Positions 33,131 to 42,589 of a stretch of 64,000 nucleotides of DNA are shown one piece after another. The stretch comes from Streptomyces chartreusis NRRL 3882 (lineage in GTDB: Bacteria > Actinomycetota > Actinomycetes > Streptomycetales > Streptomycetaceae), in contig NZ_LT963352.1 of the NCBI RefSeq assembly GCF_900236475.1, positions 1,178,001 to 1,242,000 of the forward strand, written 5' to 3'. Position 1 is the stretch's first letter. Each line of letters begins with the position of its first letter. A model generated the notes under the pieces. It was not told the DNA's origin and made no database searches. It was given only the letters and a program-made list of their open reading frames with translations. The translations under genes were made by a program, and so were the position numbers.

Positions 33131-35022
33131 TCCTGGGGCTCCTTGGACAGCTCTTTCTTCACGGTCAGGCTCGCGCTGATCCGTCCGGCGACCTCGACGG
33201 GTGTCAGGCCGATGTCGGCGAGCACCTCGCCGCGCTTGGCGTGCGCGAGGAACTGCTCCGGGATCCCGAAGCGCCGCACCGGGACGTCGACTTCGGCATC
33301 GCCCAGGGCCAGCGCCACGGCCGAGCCGACCCCGGCCGCCCGGCTGTTGTCCTCGACGACGGCGACCATGCGGTGTTCGGCGGCGAGACCGGGCAGGGCC
33401 GGGTCGACGGGCTTGACCCAGCGGGGGTCGACGACGGTGCAGCCGATGCCGCGGGCTTCGAGCAGCTCGGCGGCCTGGAGGCAGACGGGCGCCATCACGC
33501 CGACGGCCACCAGCAGAACCTGCGGCTCCGGCGCACGGTGCAGCACGTCCAGTCCGCCCACCCGGTCGATCGCCGGGATCGACGGGCCGACGGACTCCTT
33601 CGGGAAGCGCAGCAGCGTCGGCGCGTCGTCGACGGCGACCGCCTCGCGCAGCTGGGCGCGCAGCTGGTCGGCGTCCCGCGGCGCGGCGATCCTGAGGCCG
33701 GGGACGACCTGGAGGACGGACATGTCCCACATGCCGTTGTGGGAGGGCCCGTCGACGCCGGTGACACCGGCCCGGTCCAGCACGAAGGTCACCCCGCAGC
33801 GGTGCAGGGCCACGTCCATCAGCAGCTGGTCGAAGGCGCGGTTGAGGAAGGTGGCGTAGACGGCGACGACCGGGTGCAGGCCGCCCGTCGCCAGGCCCGC
33901 CGCGGACACGGCCGCGTGCTGCTCGGCGATACCGACGTCCCACACCCGGTCCGGGAACCGCTCGGCGAACCTGCCCAGGCCGACCGGATGCAGCATCGCG
34001 GCGGTTATCGCGACGACGTCGTCCCGCTCCTCGCCGATCCTGACGATCTCGTCACCGAACACCGAGGTCCACGAGGGCCCGCCCGCCGGGGAGAGGGGCG
34101 CGCAGGTCAGCGGGTCCATGACGCCGACCGTGTGGAAGTGGTCCTCCTCGTGGGCGAGGGCGGGTTCGTAGCCGCGGCCCTTCTCGGTGAGGCAGTGGAC
34201 GAGGACCGGTCCGTGGAAGCGCTTCGCGCGCCGCAGGGCGGACTCCACCGCCCCGATGTCGTGCCCGTCGATCGGGCCCACGTACTTCAGGCCCAGGTCC
34301 TCGAACAGGCCCTGCGGGGCGAACGCGTCCTTGAAGCCCTTCTTCGCGCCGTGCAGGGCCTCGTACAGGGTGTTGCCGACCAGGGGCGTGGCCTGCAGCA
34401 CGTCCTTGCCCCAGGCGAGGACCCGCTCGTAACCGTCGGTCGTGCGCAGCGTCGCGAGGTGGTTGGCGAGGCCGCCGATGGTCGGGGCGTACGAGCGTTC
34501 GTTGTCGTTGACGACGATGATCAGCGGGCGGTCCTTGGCGGCCGCGATGTTGTTCAGCGCCTCCCAGGCCATGCCACCGGTCAGGGCTCCGTCGCCGATC
34601 ACCGCGACGACGTGGCCCCGCTCCCCCTGCACCTGGCGGGCCTTGGCGAGCCCGTCGGCCCAGCCGAGCGCCGTGGAGGCGTGGCTGTTCTCGATGACGT
34701 CGTGCTCGGACTCCTCGCGCGAGGGGTAGCCGGACAGGCCGCCCTTGCCGCGCAGCTTGGAGAAGTCCTGGCGTCCGGTCAGCAGTTTGTGGACGTAGCT
34801 CTGGTGGCCGGTGTCCCACAGGATGCGGTCGACCGGCGACTCGAAGACCCGGTGCAGGGCGACGGTGAGCTCCACCACCCCCAGGTTGGGTCCCAGATGC
34901 CCCCCGGTCCTGGCGACCGCCTGCACCAGGAACTCCCTGATCTCGTCGGACAGTTCGCCGAGTTCCGGCTCGGACAGCGCCTTCAGGTCGCGTGGTCCCC
35001 GGATGGTCTCCAGAATCGTCAC
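33127..35022 (-). CDS. dxs: 1-deoxy-D-xylulose-5-phosphate synthase (hopanoid-cluster copy)
   Basis: The product is 631 residues, normal length. It joins pyruvate and glyceraldehyde 3-phosphate in the first step of the MEP pathway. Seen: [33 protein letters not shown] motif [16 protein letters not shown]...[23 protein letters not shown] and the C-terminal transketolase domain. It starts 28 bases after ispG and overlaps the aminotransferase gene. Streptomyces usually have another dxs elsewhere, so this one probably boosts isoprenoid supply for hopanoids. Confidence 0.96.
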   Translation of the reverse strand: MTILETIRGPRDLKALSEPELGELSDEIREFLVQAVARTGGHLGPNLGVVELTVALHRVFESPVDRILWDTGHQSYVHKLLTGRQDFSKLRGKGGLSGYPSREESEHDVIENSHASTALGWADGLAKARQVQGERGHVVAVIGDGALTGGMAWEALNNIAAAKDRPLIIVVNDNERSYAPTIGGLANHLATLRTTDGYERVLAWGKDVLQATPLVGNTLYEALHGAKKGFKDAFAPQGLFEDLGLKYVGPIDGHDIGAVESALRRAKRFHGPVLVHCLTEKGRGYEPALAHEEDHFHTVGVMDPLTCAPLSPAGGPSWTSVFGDEIVRIGEERDDVVAITAAMLHPVGLGRFAERFPDRVWDVGIAEQHAAVSAAGLATGGLHPVVAVYATFLNRAFDQLLMDVALHRCGVTFVLDRAGVTGVDGPSHNGMWDMSVLQVVPGLRIAAPRDADQLRAQLREAVAVDDAPTLLRFPKESVGPSIPAIDRVGGLDVLHRAPEPQVLLVAVGVMAPVCLQAAELLEARGIGCTVVDPRWVKPVDPALPGLAAEHRMVAVVEDNSRAAGVGSAVALALGDAEVDVPVRRFGIPEQFLAHAKRGEVLADIGLTPVEVAGRISASLTVKKELSKEPQE

Positions 35023-35050
35023 GCTCGGGCCCCCTTCGGTTCCGTGCTGT

Positions 35051-36208
35051 TCAGCTCACGGTGACGGCCGGCTCCCCCGGCCCCATGCCGTCCTGCTCCA
35101 TCTGCTCGGCGAGCTTCATCGCCTCTTCGATCAGCGTCTCGACGATCTTCGACTCGGGGACGGTCTTGATGACCTCGCCCTTCACGAAGATCTGCCCCTT
35201 GCCGTTGCCGGAGGCCACCCCCAGATCGGCCTCCCGCGCCTCGCCGGGTCCGTTGACCACACACCCCATGACGGCGACCCGCAACGGCACTTCCATGCCC
35301 TCGAGTCCGGCGGTCACCTCGTCGGCGAGCTTGTAGACGTCGACCTGGGCACGCCCGCAGGACGGGCAGGAGACGATCTCCAGCCGGCGCTGCCGCAGCC
35401 CCAGGGACTCCAGGATCTGGATGCCGACCTTGACCTCCTCGGCCGGCGGCGCGGACAGCGACACCCGGATCGTGTCGCCGATGCCCTGGCTGAGCAGCGC
35501 GCCGAAGGCGACCGCCGACTTGATCGTGCCCTGGAAGGCGGGACCGGCCTCCGTGACGCCGAGGTGCAGCGGGTAGTCGCACTGCGCGGCGAGCTGCTTG
35601 TACGCCTCGATCATCACGACCGGGTCGTTGTGCTTGACGGAGATCTTGATGTCCCGGAAGTCGTGCTCCTCGAACAGGGACGCCTCCCACAGCGCGCTCT
35701 CCACGAGCGCCTCCGGGGTCGCCCTGCCGTACTTCCGGAGCAGCCGCCGGTCCAGCGACCCGGCGTTGACCCCGATCCGGATCGGGGTGCCGTGGTCCTT
35801 GGCGGCCTGCGCGATCTCCTTGACCCGGTCGTCGAACTGCTTGATGTTGCCGGGGTTGACGCGGACCGCCGCACAGCCCGCCTCGATGGCGGCGAACACG
35901 TACTTCGGCTGGAAGTGGATGTCCGCGATCACCGGGATCTGCGACTTGCGGGCGATGGTCGCCAGCGCGTCCGCGTCGTCCTGCGTGGGGCAGGCGACCC
36001 GGACGATCTGACAGCCGGACGCGGTGAGCTCGGCGATCTGCTGCAGCGTGGCGCCGATGTCGGACGTACGGGTCGTCGTCATCGACTGCACCGACACCGG
36101 GGCCCCGCCCCCGACCGCCACCGGACCGACCTGGATCCGGCGCGAGACGCGCCGCTCGGCGATCGGCCGGACCGGTACCTCGGGAACGCCCAGCGGGATG
36201 GCGCTCAT
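35051..36208 (-). CDS. ispG: (E)-4-hydroxy-3-methylbut-2-enyl-diphosphate synthase (hopanoid-cluster copy)
   Basis: The product is 385 residues, the MEP-pathway enzyme that reduces MEcPP to HMBPP using a [4Fe-4S] cluster. It shows the TIM-barrel half ([34 protein letters not shown]) and the cluster ligands in [11 protein letters not shown] and [14 protein letters not shown]. The ATG at 36208 lies four bases after the hpnH stop. Together with dxs it makes the operon partly self-sufficient for C5 units. Confidence 0.96.
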   Translation of the reverse strand: MSAIPLGVPEVPVRPIAERRVSRRIQVGPVAVGGGAPVSVQSMTTTRTSDIGATLQQIAELTASGCQIVRVACPTQDDADALATIARKSQIPVIADIHFQPKYVFAAIEAGCAAVRVNPGNIKQFDDRVKEIAQAAKDHGTPIRIGVNAGSLDRRLLRKYGRATPEALVESALWEASLFEEHDFRDIKISVKHNDPVVMIEAYKQLAAQCDYPLHLGVTEAGPAFQGTIKSAVAFGALLSQGIGDTIRVSLSAPPAEEVKVGIQILESLGLRQRRLEIVSCPSCGRAQVDVYKLADEVTAGLEGMEVPLRVAVMGCVVNGPGEAREADLGVASGNGKGQIFVKGEVIKTVPESKIVETLIEEAMKLAEQMEQDGMGPGEPAVTVS

Positions 36209-36212
36209 GGCC

Positions 36213-37235
36213 TCACTCCCGGTTTCCGGAGACCGTCTCGCGCATGGCGCGCAGGGACTCCTTGAGCGATCCCATGGTGGCGAGGACGGCGGTGGGCTCG
36301 TAACCGCAGTGCGCCATGCAGTTGGCGCAGCGCGGGTCCTTGCCGCGGCCGTACTTGTCCCAGTCCGTGTCCTCGACCAGCTCCCGGTACGTCGGCACAT
36401 AGCCGTCGCTCATCAGGTAGCAGGGGCGCTGCCAGCCGAACAGCGAGTAGTTCGGGATCGCCCACGCCGTGCACGGGAAGTCGACCTTGCCCTCCAGGAA
36501 GTCCAGGAAGAGCGGGGAGTGGTTGAGCCGCCAGCGCCGCCGGTTGCCGCCCGCGAAGGCCTTCTTGAACAGCTCGCGGGTCTGCTCCACGCCGAGGAAG
36601 TGCTCCTGGTCGGGGGCCTTCTCGTAGGCGTAGGCGGGCGAGATCATCATCTCGTCGACCTGGAGGTCGTCGTTGAGGAAGTTCAGCACCTCGATGATGG
36701 TCTGCGGGGTGTCGGTGTTGAAGAACGTCGAGTTGGTGGTCACCCGGAAGCCGCGCCGCTTGGCCTCCTTGATGGCCTCCACCGCCTCGTCGAACACGCC
36801 CTCCTTCGCCACCGACTCGTCGTGCCGCTCGCGCAGCCCGTCGATGTGCACCGCGAAGGCGAAATAGGGGGACGGCTTGAACTTGTCCATCTTCTTGCGC
36901 AGCAGCAGGGCATTGGTGCACAGGAAGACGTACTTCCGCCTGGCCACCAGCTGACGCACGATCTCGTCGATCTGGGGGTGCATCAGCGGCTCGCCACCGG
37001 CGATGGACACCATGGGAGCACCGGACTCCAGCACCGCCCCCACGGCCTGGGCGACCGGCATCCGCTGCTTGAGCACCCCGGCCGGGTGCTGGATCTTGCC
37101 GCACCCCTCGCACTTGAGGTTGCAGGCGTACAGCGGCTCCAGCTCGACGATGAGCGGGAACTTGTCCCGCCGGCGGAGCTTCTGTTCAGCCAAGTACGTA
37201 GCGACCTTGATGGACTGTCGGAGCGGCATGGCCAT
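36213..37235 (-). CDS. hpnH: adenosyl-hopene transferase (radical SAM)
   Basis: The product is 340 residues. The radical-SAM cluster motif is CNLKCEGC (CxxxCxxC, about residues 37-44), followed by [11 protein letters not shown]. It adds the 5'-deoxyadenosyl group to hopene, the first step of side-chain formation. The C-terminal cysteines ([15 protein letters not shown]) are typical of HpnH. ATG 37235 has AGGAGG eight bases upstream; an ATG six bases later is also possible. It is five bases from hpnG and four from ispG. Confidence 0.95.
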   Translation of the reverse strand: MAMPLRQSIKVATYLAEQKLRRRDKFPLIVELEPLYACNLKCEGCGKIQHPAGVLKQRMPVAQAVGAVLESGAPMVSIAGGEPLMHPQIDEIVRQLVARRKYVFLCTNALLLRKKMDKFKPSPYFAFAVHIDGLRERHDESVAKEGVFDEAVEAIKEAKRRGFRVTTNSTFFNTDTPQTIIEVLNFLNDDLQVDEMMISPAYAYEKAPDQEHFLGVEQTRELFKKAFAGGNRRRWRLNHSPLFLDFLEGKVDFPCTAWAIPNYSLFGWQRPCYLMSDGYVPTYRELVEDTDWDKYGRGKDPRCANCMAHCGYEPTAVLATMGSLKESLRAMRETVSGNRE

Positions 37236-37240
37236 CTGGC

Positions 37241-37882
37241 TCACCTCCTGGGGAGCAGCAAGGAACGGTGCCATTCGAAGAAAGCGGGAAGGACGGAACG
37301 AAGGACACGGAAAGCCGATATTCCACCGCGCACCGTGCCGATCCGGACGAGTTCATGTTCTGGAGCGTCCACGACCACCCGGACGGCCGCAACCGGGCGC
37401 TCGCCCGTGCGCACGGCGCTCAGGAGCGTGGCCGCCGATTCCATGTCGGCCGCGATCGCGCCGGTCGCGAGCAGATCGGACCGCTCCTGACCGCGTACGA
37501 CGTGGTCGGAGCCGGTGAGCGGCCCGGTGTGCACGGTCCGCCCGGGCACCGTGCGGACCAGCTCCTTGACCAGCAGGTCGGTCCCGACGCAGGCGGTCGT
37601 GGAGCGCGGGTCGCGGGTCTCCTCGGCGACGACCAGGTCACCGGGGTGCATGCCCGGCGCGAGCCCCGCGCAGAAGCCGGTGGCCAGGACGGCGGCGTCA
37701 CGCAGGGCCGGGTGGGCGAGCATCCGGGTGACGGACCGCTCGGCCGCCGCCGGCCCCATACCGGTCCGCAGCACGGTGACCGGCCCGCCGGCGCCGCCAC
37801 GGTCCCCCGCGCGCAGGGCGAACTGCTCGATGCCGAGCGCGCAGGCGATCAGCAGCGGGGCCGGGGCGGGCTGTGTGCTCAT
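37241..37882 (-). CDS. hpnG: adenosylhopane nucleosidase/phosphorylase
   Basis: The product is 213 residues of the purine nucleoside phosphorylase superfamily: VTVLRTGMGPAAAERSV, AVLATGFCAGLAPGMHPGDLVVAEE and AIAADMESAATL, the last being the ribose/substrate-binding MES motif. It removes adenine from adenosylhopane to give ribosylhopane. The ATG overlaps the shc stop as ATGA. Confidence 0.92.
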   Translation of the reverse strand: MSTQPAPAPLLIACALGIEQFALRAGDRGGAGGPVTVLRTGMGPAAAERSVTRMLAHPALRDAAVLATGFCAGLAPGMHPGDLVVAEETRDPRSTTACVGTDLLVKELVRTVPGRTVHTGPLTGSDHVVRGQERSDLLATGAIAADMESAATLLSAVRTGERPVAAVRVVVDAPEHELVRIGTVRGGISAFRVLRSVLPAFFEWHRSLLLPRR

Positions 37883-39915
37883 TCAGCTCCCTCGGCCCCG
37901 GCGAGCGGTTTCCCGGCCGCCCCGCTCGCCTGGTGCCGGTCGGCGAAGGGCTCGCCGTGCAGATACCGGCCGAGCGCGGTCAGCGGGAACACCTGCCGGT
38001 AGAGGTGGTAATTGATCGAGAAGTCCCACGGGAAGCCCGTCCCCGTGAAGTACGGCTCGTCCCAGGAACCGTCCTCCCGCTGGGTGGCGGCGAGCCACTC
38101 GATGCCGCGTTCGACGGCCTTGGAATCCCGCTCCCCCGCCGCGAGCAGGGCCATCAGGGCCCATGCCGTCTGGGAGGCGGTCGAGGCGCCCCTGCCGCTC
38201 CACTCGTTGACGTACTTGTAGGAGCGCAGGTCCTCGCCCCAGCCGCCGTCGTCGTTCTGCACCGACTCCAGCCAGGTCACGGCCCGGCGGATCGCCGGGT
38301 GCGCGGCGGGGATGCCCGCGGCGACAAGGGCGGGGACGACGGACCCGGTGCCGTAGACGTAGTTGACACCCCAGCGCCCGAACCACGAGCCGTCGGGCTC
38401 CTGTTCGGCCAGCAGCCATTCGATGCCGCGGCGGGTGCGCGGGTCGTGGGCGAGGCCCTCCACCGCGAGCATCTCGACGACGTGCGCGGTGACGTCGGCG
38501 GAGGGCGGGTCGATGACCTCGCCGAAGTCGCAGAACGGCAGCCGGTTCGGGAACGGGCTGGTGTTGTCGACGTCGAAGGCGGCCCACGCGCCGTTCTTCG
38601 ACTGCATGCCGAGGGTCCAGCGCACGCCGCGCCCGACGGCCTTGTCCACCCGCACCGGGTCGTGGTGGGCGATCCGGCGCAGCGCGAGGATCACCTCGGC
38701 GGTGTCGTCGATGTCGGGGTAGTTGTCGTTGTGGAACTCGAACGCCCAGCCCCCGGGCGGCAGTCCGGGCCGCTGCACCGACCAGTCACCGGGCCGGACG
38801 ATCTCCTCGCCCAGCATCCAGTCCGCGGCCTTCACCAACTGCGGGTGGTCGGCGGGCAGTCCGGCGTCCGCGAGCGCGATCGCGGCCAGGCAGGTGTCCC
38901 ACACGGGCGACTGGCAGGCCTCGATCATCCGGGCCCCGTCCTCGCGCCACACGGCGAACCGGTCCAGCGAGGCGAGTCCCTCACGCATCACGGGATGCTG
39001 GAGGTCGTAGCCGAGCAGGTGCAGGGCGATGATCGAGTACACGGCCGGGGGCTGGATGCCGCCCCAGCAGCCGTCGTTCTCCTGCCGTTCGATGATCCAG
39101 CGGGCGGCACTGTTCATCGCGGCTCTGCGCAGCCGGCGCGGCGCGACCTTGCGCAGGGCGTGCAGGCCCTTGTCCATCCGCTGGAAGGCGCCGTCCCAAC
39201 TGAACGCCGGGGCGAGGGGTTTGGCGGGGTTCGGGTCGGCCGGGTCGGTGTGCAGCTCGTCCAGCGGGAAGGGCGCGGGGCGTACCGGCCGCTTCGCGGA
39301 GACGATCGTCAGCGGGACGATGGTCTGCCGCGCCCAGCAGCCGAAGTCGTAGATGTTGAGCGGCACCCACTTCGGGAAGTAGATGAGCTCCGGGGGCAGT
39401 TCCGGCAGGTCCTCCCACTTCCACCAGCCGAACAGGGCGAGCCAGATGCGGGTGAAGACCCGGGCGGCGGCGATGCCGCCCTGCTCACGGATCCAGGCGG
39501 AGGCCTTCGCCATGTGCGGTGCGCCGGGCTCGTCGCCGGCCAGGCGCAGGGCGACGTAGGCCTCGATGGTGGCGGAGAGTTCGCCGGGGCCGCCGTAGAA
39601 GGTGGCCCAGGTGCCGTCCTCGCGCTGTTCGCCGCGGATGAAGAGCGCGGCGGCCTGAGTGGTCTTCTCGTCGCGGATGCCCAGGAACTGGCGGAGCATC
39701 AGGTCCTCGGCGTCCATCGTGACGTTGGTCTCGAGGTCGCCCTTCCACCAGCCCTGGGCGTCCTGGCGCGAGAGCAGGAAGTCCGTGGCGCGCTGCGCGG
39801 CGCGGGCGGCGGCTTCTGGTACCCCGGCCGCCGCGGGGGTGTCGGTGTCGGTTTCGCTGGCCGCGGCGGCTCGGGGTGGCAGGGCCCCGGTGCTTCCGTC
39901 GGTCGTCGCTGTCAT
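37879..39915 (-). CDS. shc: squalene-hopene cyclase
   Basis: The product is 678 residues, slightly longer than the usual 630-650 because of a low-complexity N-terminus of about 30 residues. It cyclises squalene to hopene/hopanol at the membrane. The catalytic DxDD motif is intact as DIDDTA (near residue 400). Several QW repeats are seen (QDAQGWWKGD, QSKNGAWAAFD, QEPDGSWFGRWG, QNDDGGWGED, QREDGSWDEP), along with FDVDNTSPFPNRLPFCDFGEV. The stop overlaps the hpnG start. A 122-base gap with a hairpin separates it from the upstream prenyl synthase gene. Confidence 0.97.
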   Translation of the reverse strand: MTATTDGSTGALPPRAAAASETDTDTPAAAGVPEAAARAAQRATDFLLSRQDAQGWWKGDLETNVTMDAEDLMLRQFLGIRDEKTTQAAALFIRGEQREDGTWATFYGGPGELSATIEAYVALRLAGDEPGAPHMAKASAWIREQGGIAAARVFTRIWLALFGWWKWEDLPELPPELIYFPKWVPLNIYDFGCWARQTIVPLTIVSAKRPVRPAPFPLDELHTDPADPNPAKPLAPAFSWDGAFQRMDKGLHALRKVAPRRLRRAAMNSAARWIIERQENDGCWGGIQPPAVYSIIALHLLGYDLQHPVMREGLASLDRFAVWREDGARMIEACQSPVWDTCLAAIALADAGLPADHPQLVKAADWMLGEEIVRPGDWSVQRPGLPPGGWAFEFHNDNYPDIDDTAEVILALRRIAHHDPVRVDKAVGRGVRWTLGMQSKNGAWAAFDVDNTSPFPNRLPFCDFGEVIDPPSADVTAHVVEMLAVEGLAHDPRTRRGIEWLLAEQEPDGSWFGRWGVNYVYGTGSVVPALVAAGIPAAHPAIRRAVTWLESVQNDDGGWGEDLRSYKYVNEWSGRGASTASQTAWALMALLAAGERDSKAVERGIEWLAATQREDGSWDEPYFTGTGFPWDFSINYHLYRQVFPLTALGRYLHGEPFADRHQASGAAGKPLAGAEGAE

Positions 39916-39968
39916 GGCTTCCCCTTCGTGCAGTGGTGCAAGGTGTGCAGCTGCTGTGGGTCCGCCGT

Positions 39969-40004
39969 CGGCCGGTGCTCCGTGCTGTCTCGCGGCACCG
40001 GCCG
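39969..40004. other. hairpin in the gap between the prenyl synthase gene and shc
   Basis: CGGCCGGTGC and GCACCGGCCG form a perfect 10-bp stem around a 16-base loop in the only sizeable gap (39916-40037) inside the hopanoid operon. It could be a partial terminator, a processing site or a stability element that sets the ratio of early to late genes. Confidence 0.5.
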
Positions 40005-40037
40005 GCGACTACGCGAGGGCTATTCGACCGATAGTGA

Positions 40038-41111
40038 TCATCTCTTTCGTACGACGACGAAGTCCGCGAGTGCCGTGAACTGTTCCCGCACCCGGTCGGG
40101 CATGTCGACGGCGTCGAGGGCTTCGATGGCGATGGTGTGCTGACGGCGTGCCTCGTCGGCGGTCCACTCACGGCCGCCCGCCTCCTCGATGAGGGCGGCG
40201 CGGGCCGCGAACTCCTCCTCGGAGAAGTTCTCGAAGTCGCTGCTCTTGGCGTCGGCGGCGAGGATCTCGCCGAGCCGCTCGGAGGCGGGGCCGCCGGCCG
40301 CGAGCGCGGCCACGACGGGCAGCGACTTCTTGCGCTGGCGCAGGTCGCTCCAGGTCTGCTTGCCGGTGGCGACCGGGTCGCCCCAGATGCCGAGGAGGTC
40401 GTCGACGGCCTGGAAGGCGAGGCCCAGGTGGTAGCCGTACTTCTCCAGCGTGTCGGCGGTACGGTCGTCGGCGCCGCCGAGGACGGCACCGATGGAGCTG
40501 GCGCAGGCGAGCAGGGCGCCGGTCTTGTTGCCCTCCATCTCCAGGCACTCCTCGACGGTGACGCGGTCGCGGTGCTCGTAGGAGATGTCCTGGGCCTGAC
40601 CGTCGATCAGTGCACGGGTGGCGGTGGTCAGGCGGCGGGTGGCGCGGCCCGCCTCGACGGTGCCGAGTTCGAGGAGCACCTCGTTGGCGAGGGCGAACAG
40701 GGCGTCGCCGACCAGGATGGCCTGGGCGGGGCCGTGCACCTTCCAGACCGTGTCGCGGTGGCGGCGCTGTTCGTCGCCGTCCATCAGGTCGTCGTGGAGG
40801 AGGGAGAAGTTGTGGACGAGTTCCACGGCGACGGCACCGGGGATGCCGGTCTCGGGGGCGGCCGACATGACCTCGGCGGACAGCACCGCGAGGGCGGGGC
40901 GCACGGCCTTGCCGCCGTCCCCCGCCGCGGGCCGGCCCTGGGCGTCGATCCATCCGAAGTGGTAGGCGGCAACAGTGTCCATGGGAGGTGCCAGGCGGTC
41001 GATGGCCGCCCGCAGTACCGGAGTGGCCAGGGTCCGGCCGCGCTCCAGGAGCGCGGTCACGTCCACCGCGGTCTCTCGAGCGGCCTTCGAGGCCGGGGGC
41101 ACAGTGGGCAC
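40038..41111 (-). CDS. polyprenyl diphosphate synthase of the hopanoid operon
   Basis: The product is 357 residues, a trans-isoprenyl diphosphate synthase. First Asp-rich motif LLHDDLMDGDEQRR (DDxxD), second QAVDDLLGIWGD, plus GGKAVRPAL and KTGALLACA. In this operon it probably makes farnesyl diphosphate for HpnD; chain length cannot be settled by eye. The GTG at 41111 has AGGAGAG five bases upstream and matches the family N-terminus. The GTG at 41180 overlapping the hpnE stop (GTGA) would add 23 residues and is the alternative. Confidence 0.92.
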   Translation of the reverse strand: MPTVPPASKAARETAVDVTALLERGRTLATPVLRAAIDRLAPPMDTVAAYHFGWIDAQGRPAAGDGGKAVRPALAVLSAEVMSAAPETGIPGAVAVELVHNFSLLHDDLMDGDEQRRHRDTVWKVHGPAQAILVGDALFALANEVLLELGTVEAGRATRRLTTATRALIDGQAQDISYEHRDRVTVEECLEMEGNKTGALLACASSIGAVLGGADDRTADTLEKYGYHLGLAFQAVDDLLGIWGDPVATGKQTWSDLRQRKKSLPVVAALAAGGPASERLGEILAADAKSSDFENFSEEEFAARAALIEEAGGREWTADEARRQHTIAIEALDAVDMPDRVREQFTALADFVVVRKR

Positions 41112-41176
41112 AGTCTCTCCTCTTGTTGCGGTACCGGGGGTGCGGGGGCCGCCTGCCGCGCCGTCCTGAGCGAGCG

Positions 41177-42589
41177 TCACGCCGCCTCCTCGAACTCGAA
41201 GAGGTGCTGCGGGCGGGGCCGGCCCAGGGCGCCCAGCACGGCGTCCGCCGCGCTCACACCACTGCGGACCGCACTCTCCATGGTCGCGGGCCACCCGGTG
41301 GCGGTCCACGCTCCGGCCAGGTACAGGCCGGATGCCTTGGTGCGGGCGCCGGGCCTGAGGCGCCCGACGCCGGGGGTGGGAGCGAACGTCGCGGTGCGCT
41401 CCCGGGTGACGAAGAAGTCCCTCACTCCGGCGCCGCGGGTCAGCGGCAGCAGCCGCTCCAGCTCCGGCAGGTACCGCCGGCGCAGCACGGCCACGGGTTC
41501 GTCGATCTCGCCCTGGGCCACCGACTGCGACAGGGCGAGGTACTGCCCCTCGCGCAGCCCTGATGCCTCGGTCCGGTCGAACACCCACTGCACCGGGGTG
41601 CCGAGGGCGGCGAAGAACGGCCGGGCCAGCACCTTGCGGTCGTACACCACGTGGACGTTGAGGATCGGCGCGGTGCCGATCTCCAGGAGCCGTTCCGGCG
41701 CGTCGAGGGCGCCCGGGGGCAGCAGGTCGTGCGCCTCGCGCTGCGGTACGGCGAGCACCACCGCGTCCGCCTGGAGCGTCTCGCCGGGAACCTGGACACT
41801 CCACCCCCCGTTCCCGTGGTGGGAGACGGAGGTGACGCGTGTACGGACCTCGGTACGGACGCCAGCGGAGTCGAGCGCCTTGCGGGCCAGCCGGTCGTGC
41901 AGGTCGCCGAGCGGAACCCGCGCCCAGCCGATGTCGGCCGCGCCCGGGTCGGACAGCAGACCGGTCTTGAACACCATCGCGGCGAGCCCCAGGGAGGCAT
42001 CGCCCGCGACGGCGTTGAGGGTGGCGACCCCGACCAGGTCCCACAGGGCCTCGATGGCGCGCTCCGACTGGCCGTGCGCGGCGAGCCAGCTGCCGAAGTC
42101 CTGCGTGTCGAGGGCCGGATCGGCGAGGTCGAGCCCCTTGAGCGCGAGCGCGGCCCGGCCCACCTTGGCGCGGTCGGCGAGCGACAGGTGCGGATAGGTG
42201 GCGAGGCTGCGGCCCAGGTGCAGGGGCACGGGCAGCGCGTCGCGCCGCAGCCTGCCGAGCCGCCGCCCCGCGGGCCGTGCGGCGTCCAGGACGGGCACGT
42301 CGAGCCGGTCCTGGAGCGGGGCCAGCGCCGCGCCCTCGACGCGGTCGAGGAACCAGCGGTAGGCGGTGCAGCAGCGCAGGTACACATGCTGTCCGTTGTC
42401 GACGGTCAGCTCGCCGCGCTGGAAGGAGAAGGCCAGGCCGCCGAGTCTCGGCCTGCCCTCCAGCAGGGTGACGCGCACGCCGGCGTCGGCGAGCGCGAGC
42501 GCGGCGGTGATGCCGGCGAGCCCGCCGCCCACCACGACGGTGTGCCGCCCGTCGGCGATCGGTCCCTGGGACCCCGTGCCGTGGGTCAT
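41177..42589 (-). CDS. hpnE: hydroxysqualene dehydroxylase
   Basis: The product is 470 residues, a FAD-dependent amine-oxidase-like enzyme. It has the dinucleotide motif VVVGGGLAGITAALALADAGVRV in outline (about residues 18-40), the RLGGLAFSF segment and a C-terminal FAD contact GLYLAGAWTATGWPATMESAVRSG. It reduces hydroxysqualene, made by HpnC, to squalene. The ATG overlaps the stop of the repeat ORF (ATGA), and GGGAGGG lies seven bases upstream. Confidence 0.94.
   Translation of the reverse strand: MTHGTGSQGPIADGRHTVVVGGGLAGITAALALADAGVRVTLLEGRPRLGGLAFSFQRGELTVDNGQHVYLRCCTAYRWFLDRVEGAALAPLQDRLDVPVLDAARPAGRRLGRLRRDALPVPLHLGRSLATYPHLSLADRAKVGRAALALKGLDLADPALDTQDFGSWLAAHGQSERAIEALWDLVGVATLNAVAGDASLGLAAMVFKTGLLSDPGAADIGWARVPLGDLHDRLARKALDSAGVRTEVRTRVTSVSHHGNGGWSVQVPGETLQADAVVLAVPQREAHDLLPPGALDAPERLLEIGTAPILNVHVVYDRKVLARPFFAALGTPVQWVFDRTEASGLREGQYLALSQSVAQGEIDEPVAVLRRRYLPELERLLPLTRGAGVRDFFVTRERTATFAPTPGVGRLRPGARTKASGLYLAGAWTATGWPATMESAVRSGVSAADAVLGALGRPRPQHLFEFEEAA

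Noticed and set aside
33127..36208. dxs and ispG as misplaced or horizontally gained copies.
   Set aside because: They are coupled within the hopanoid operon and are a regular part of such clusters in Streptomyces.
37879..39915. Possible loss of the catalytic DxDD motif in squalene-hopene cyclase (FDVDNTSPF).
   Set aside because: DVDNTS is a different conserved segment, also found in the Alicyclobacillus enzyme. The true motif is present as DIDDTA near residue 400.
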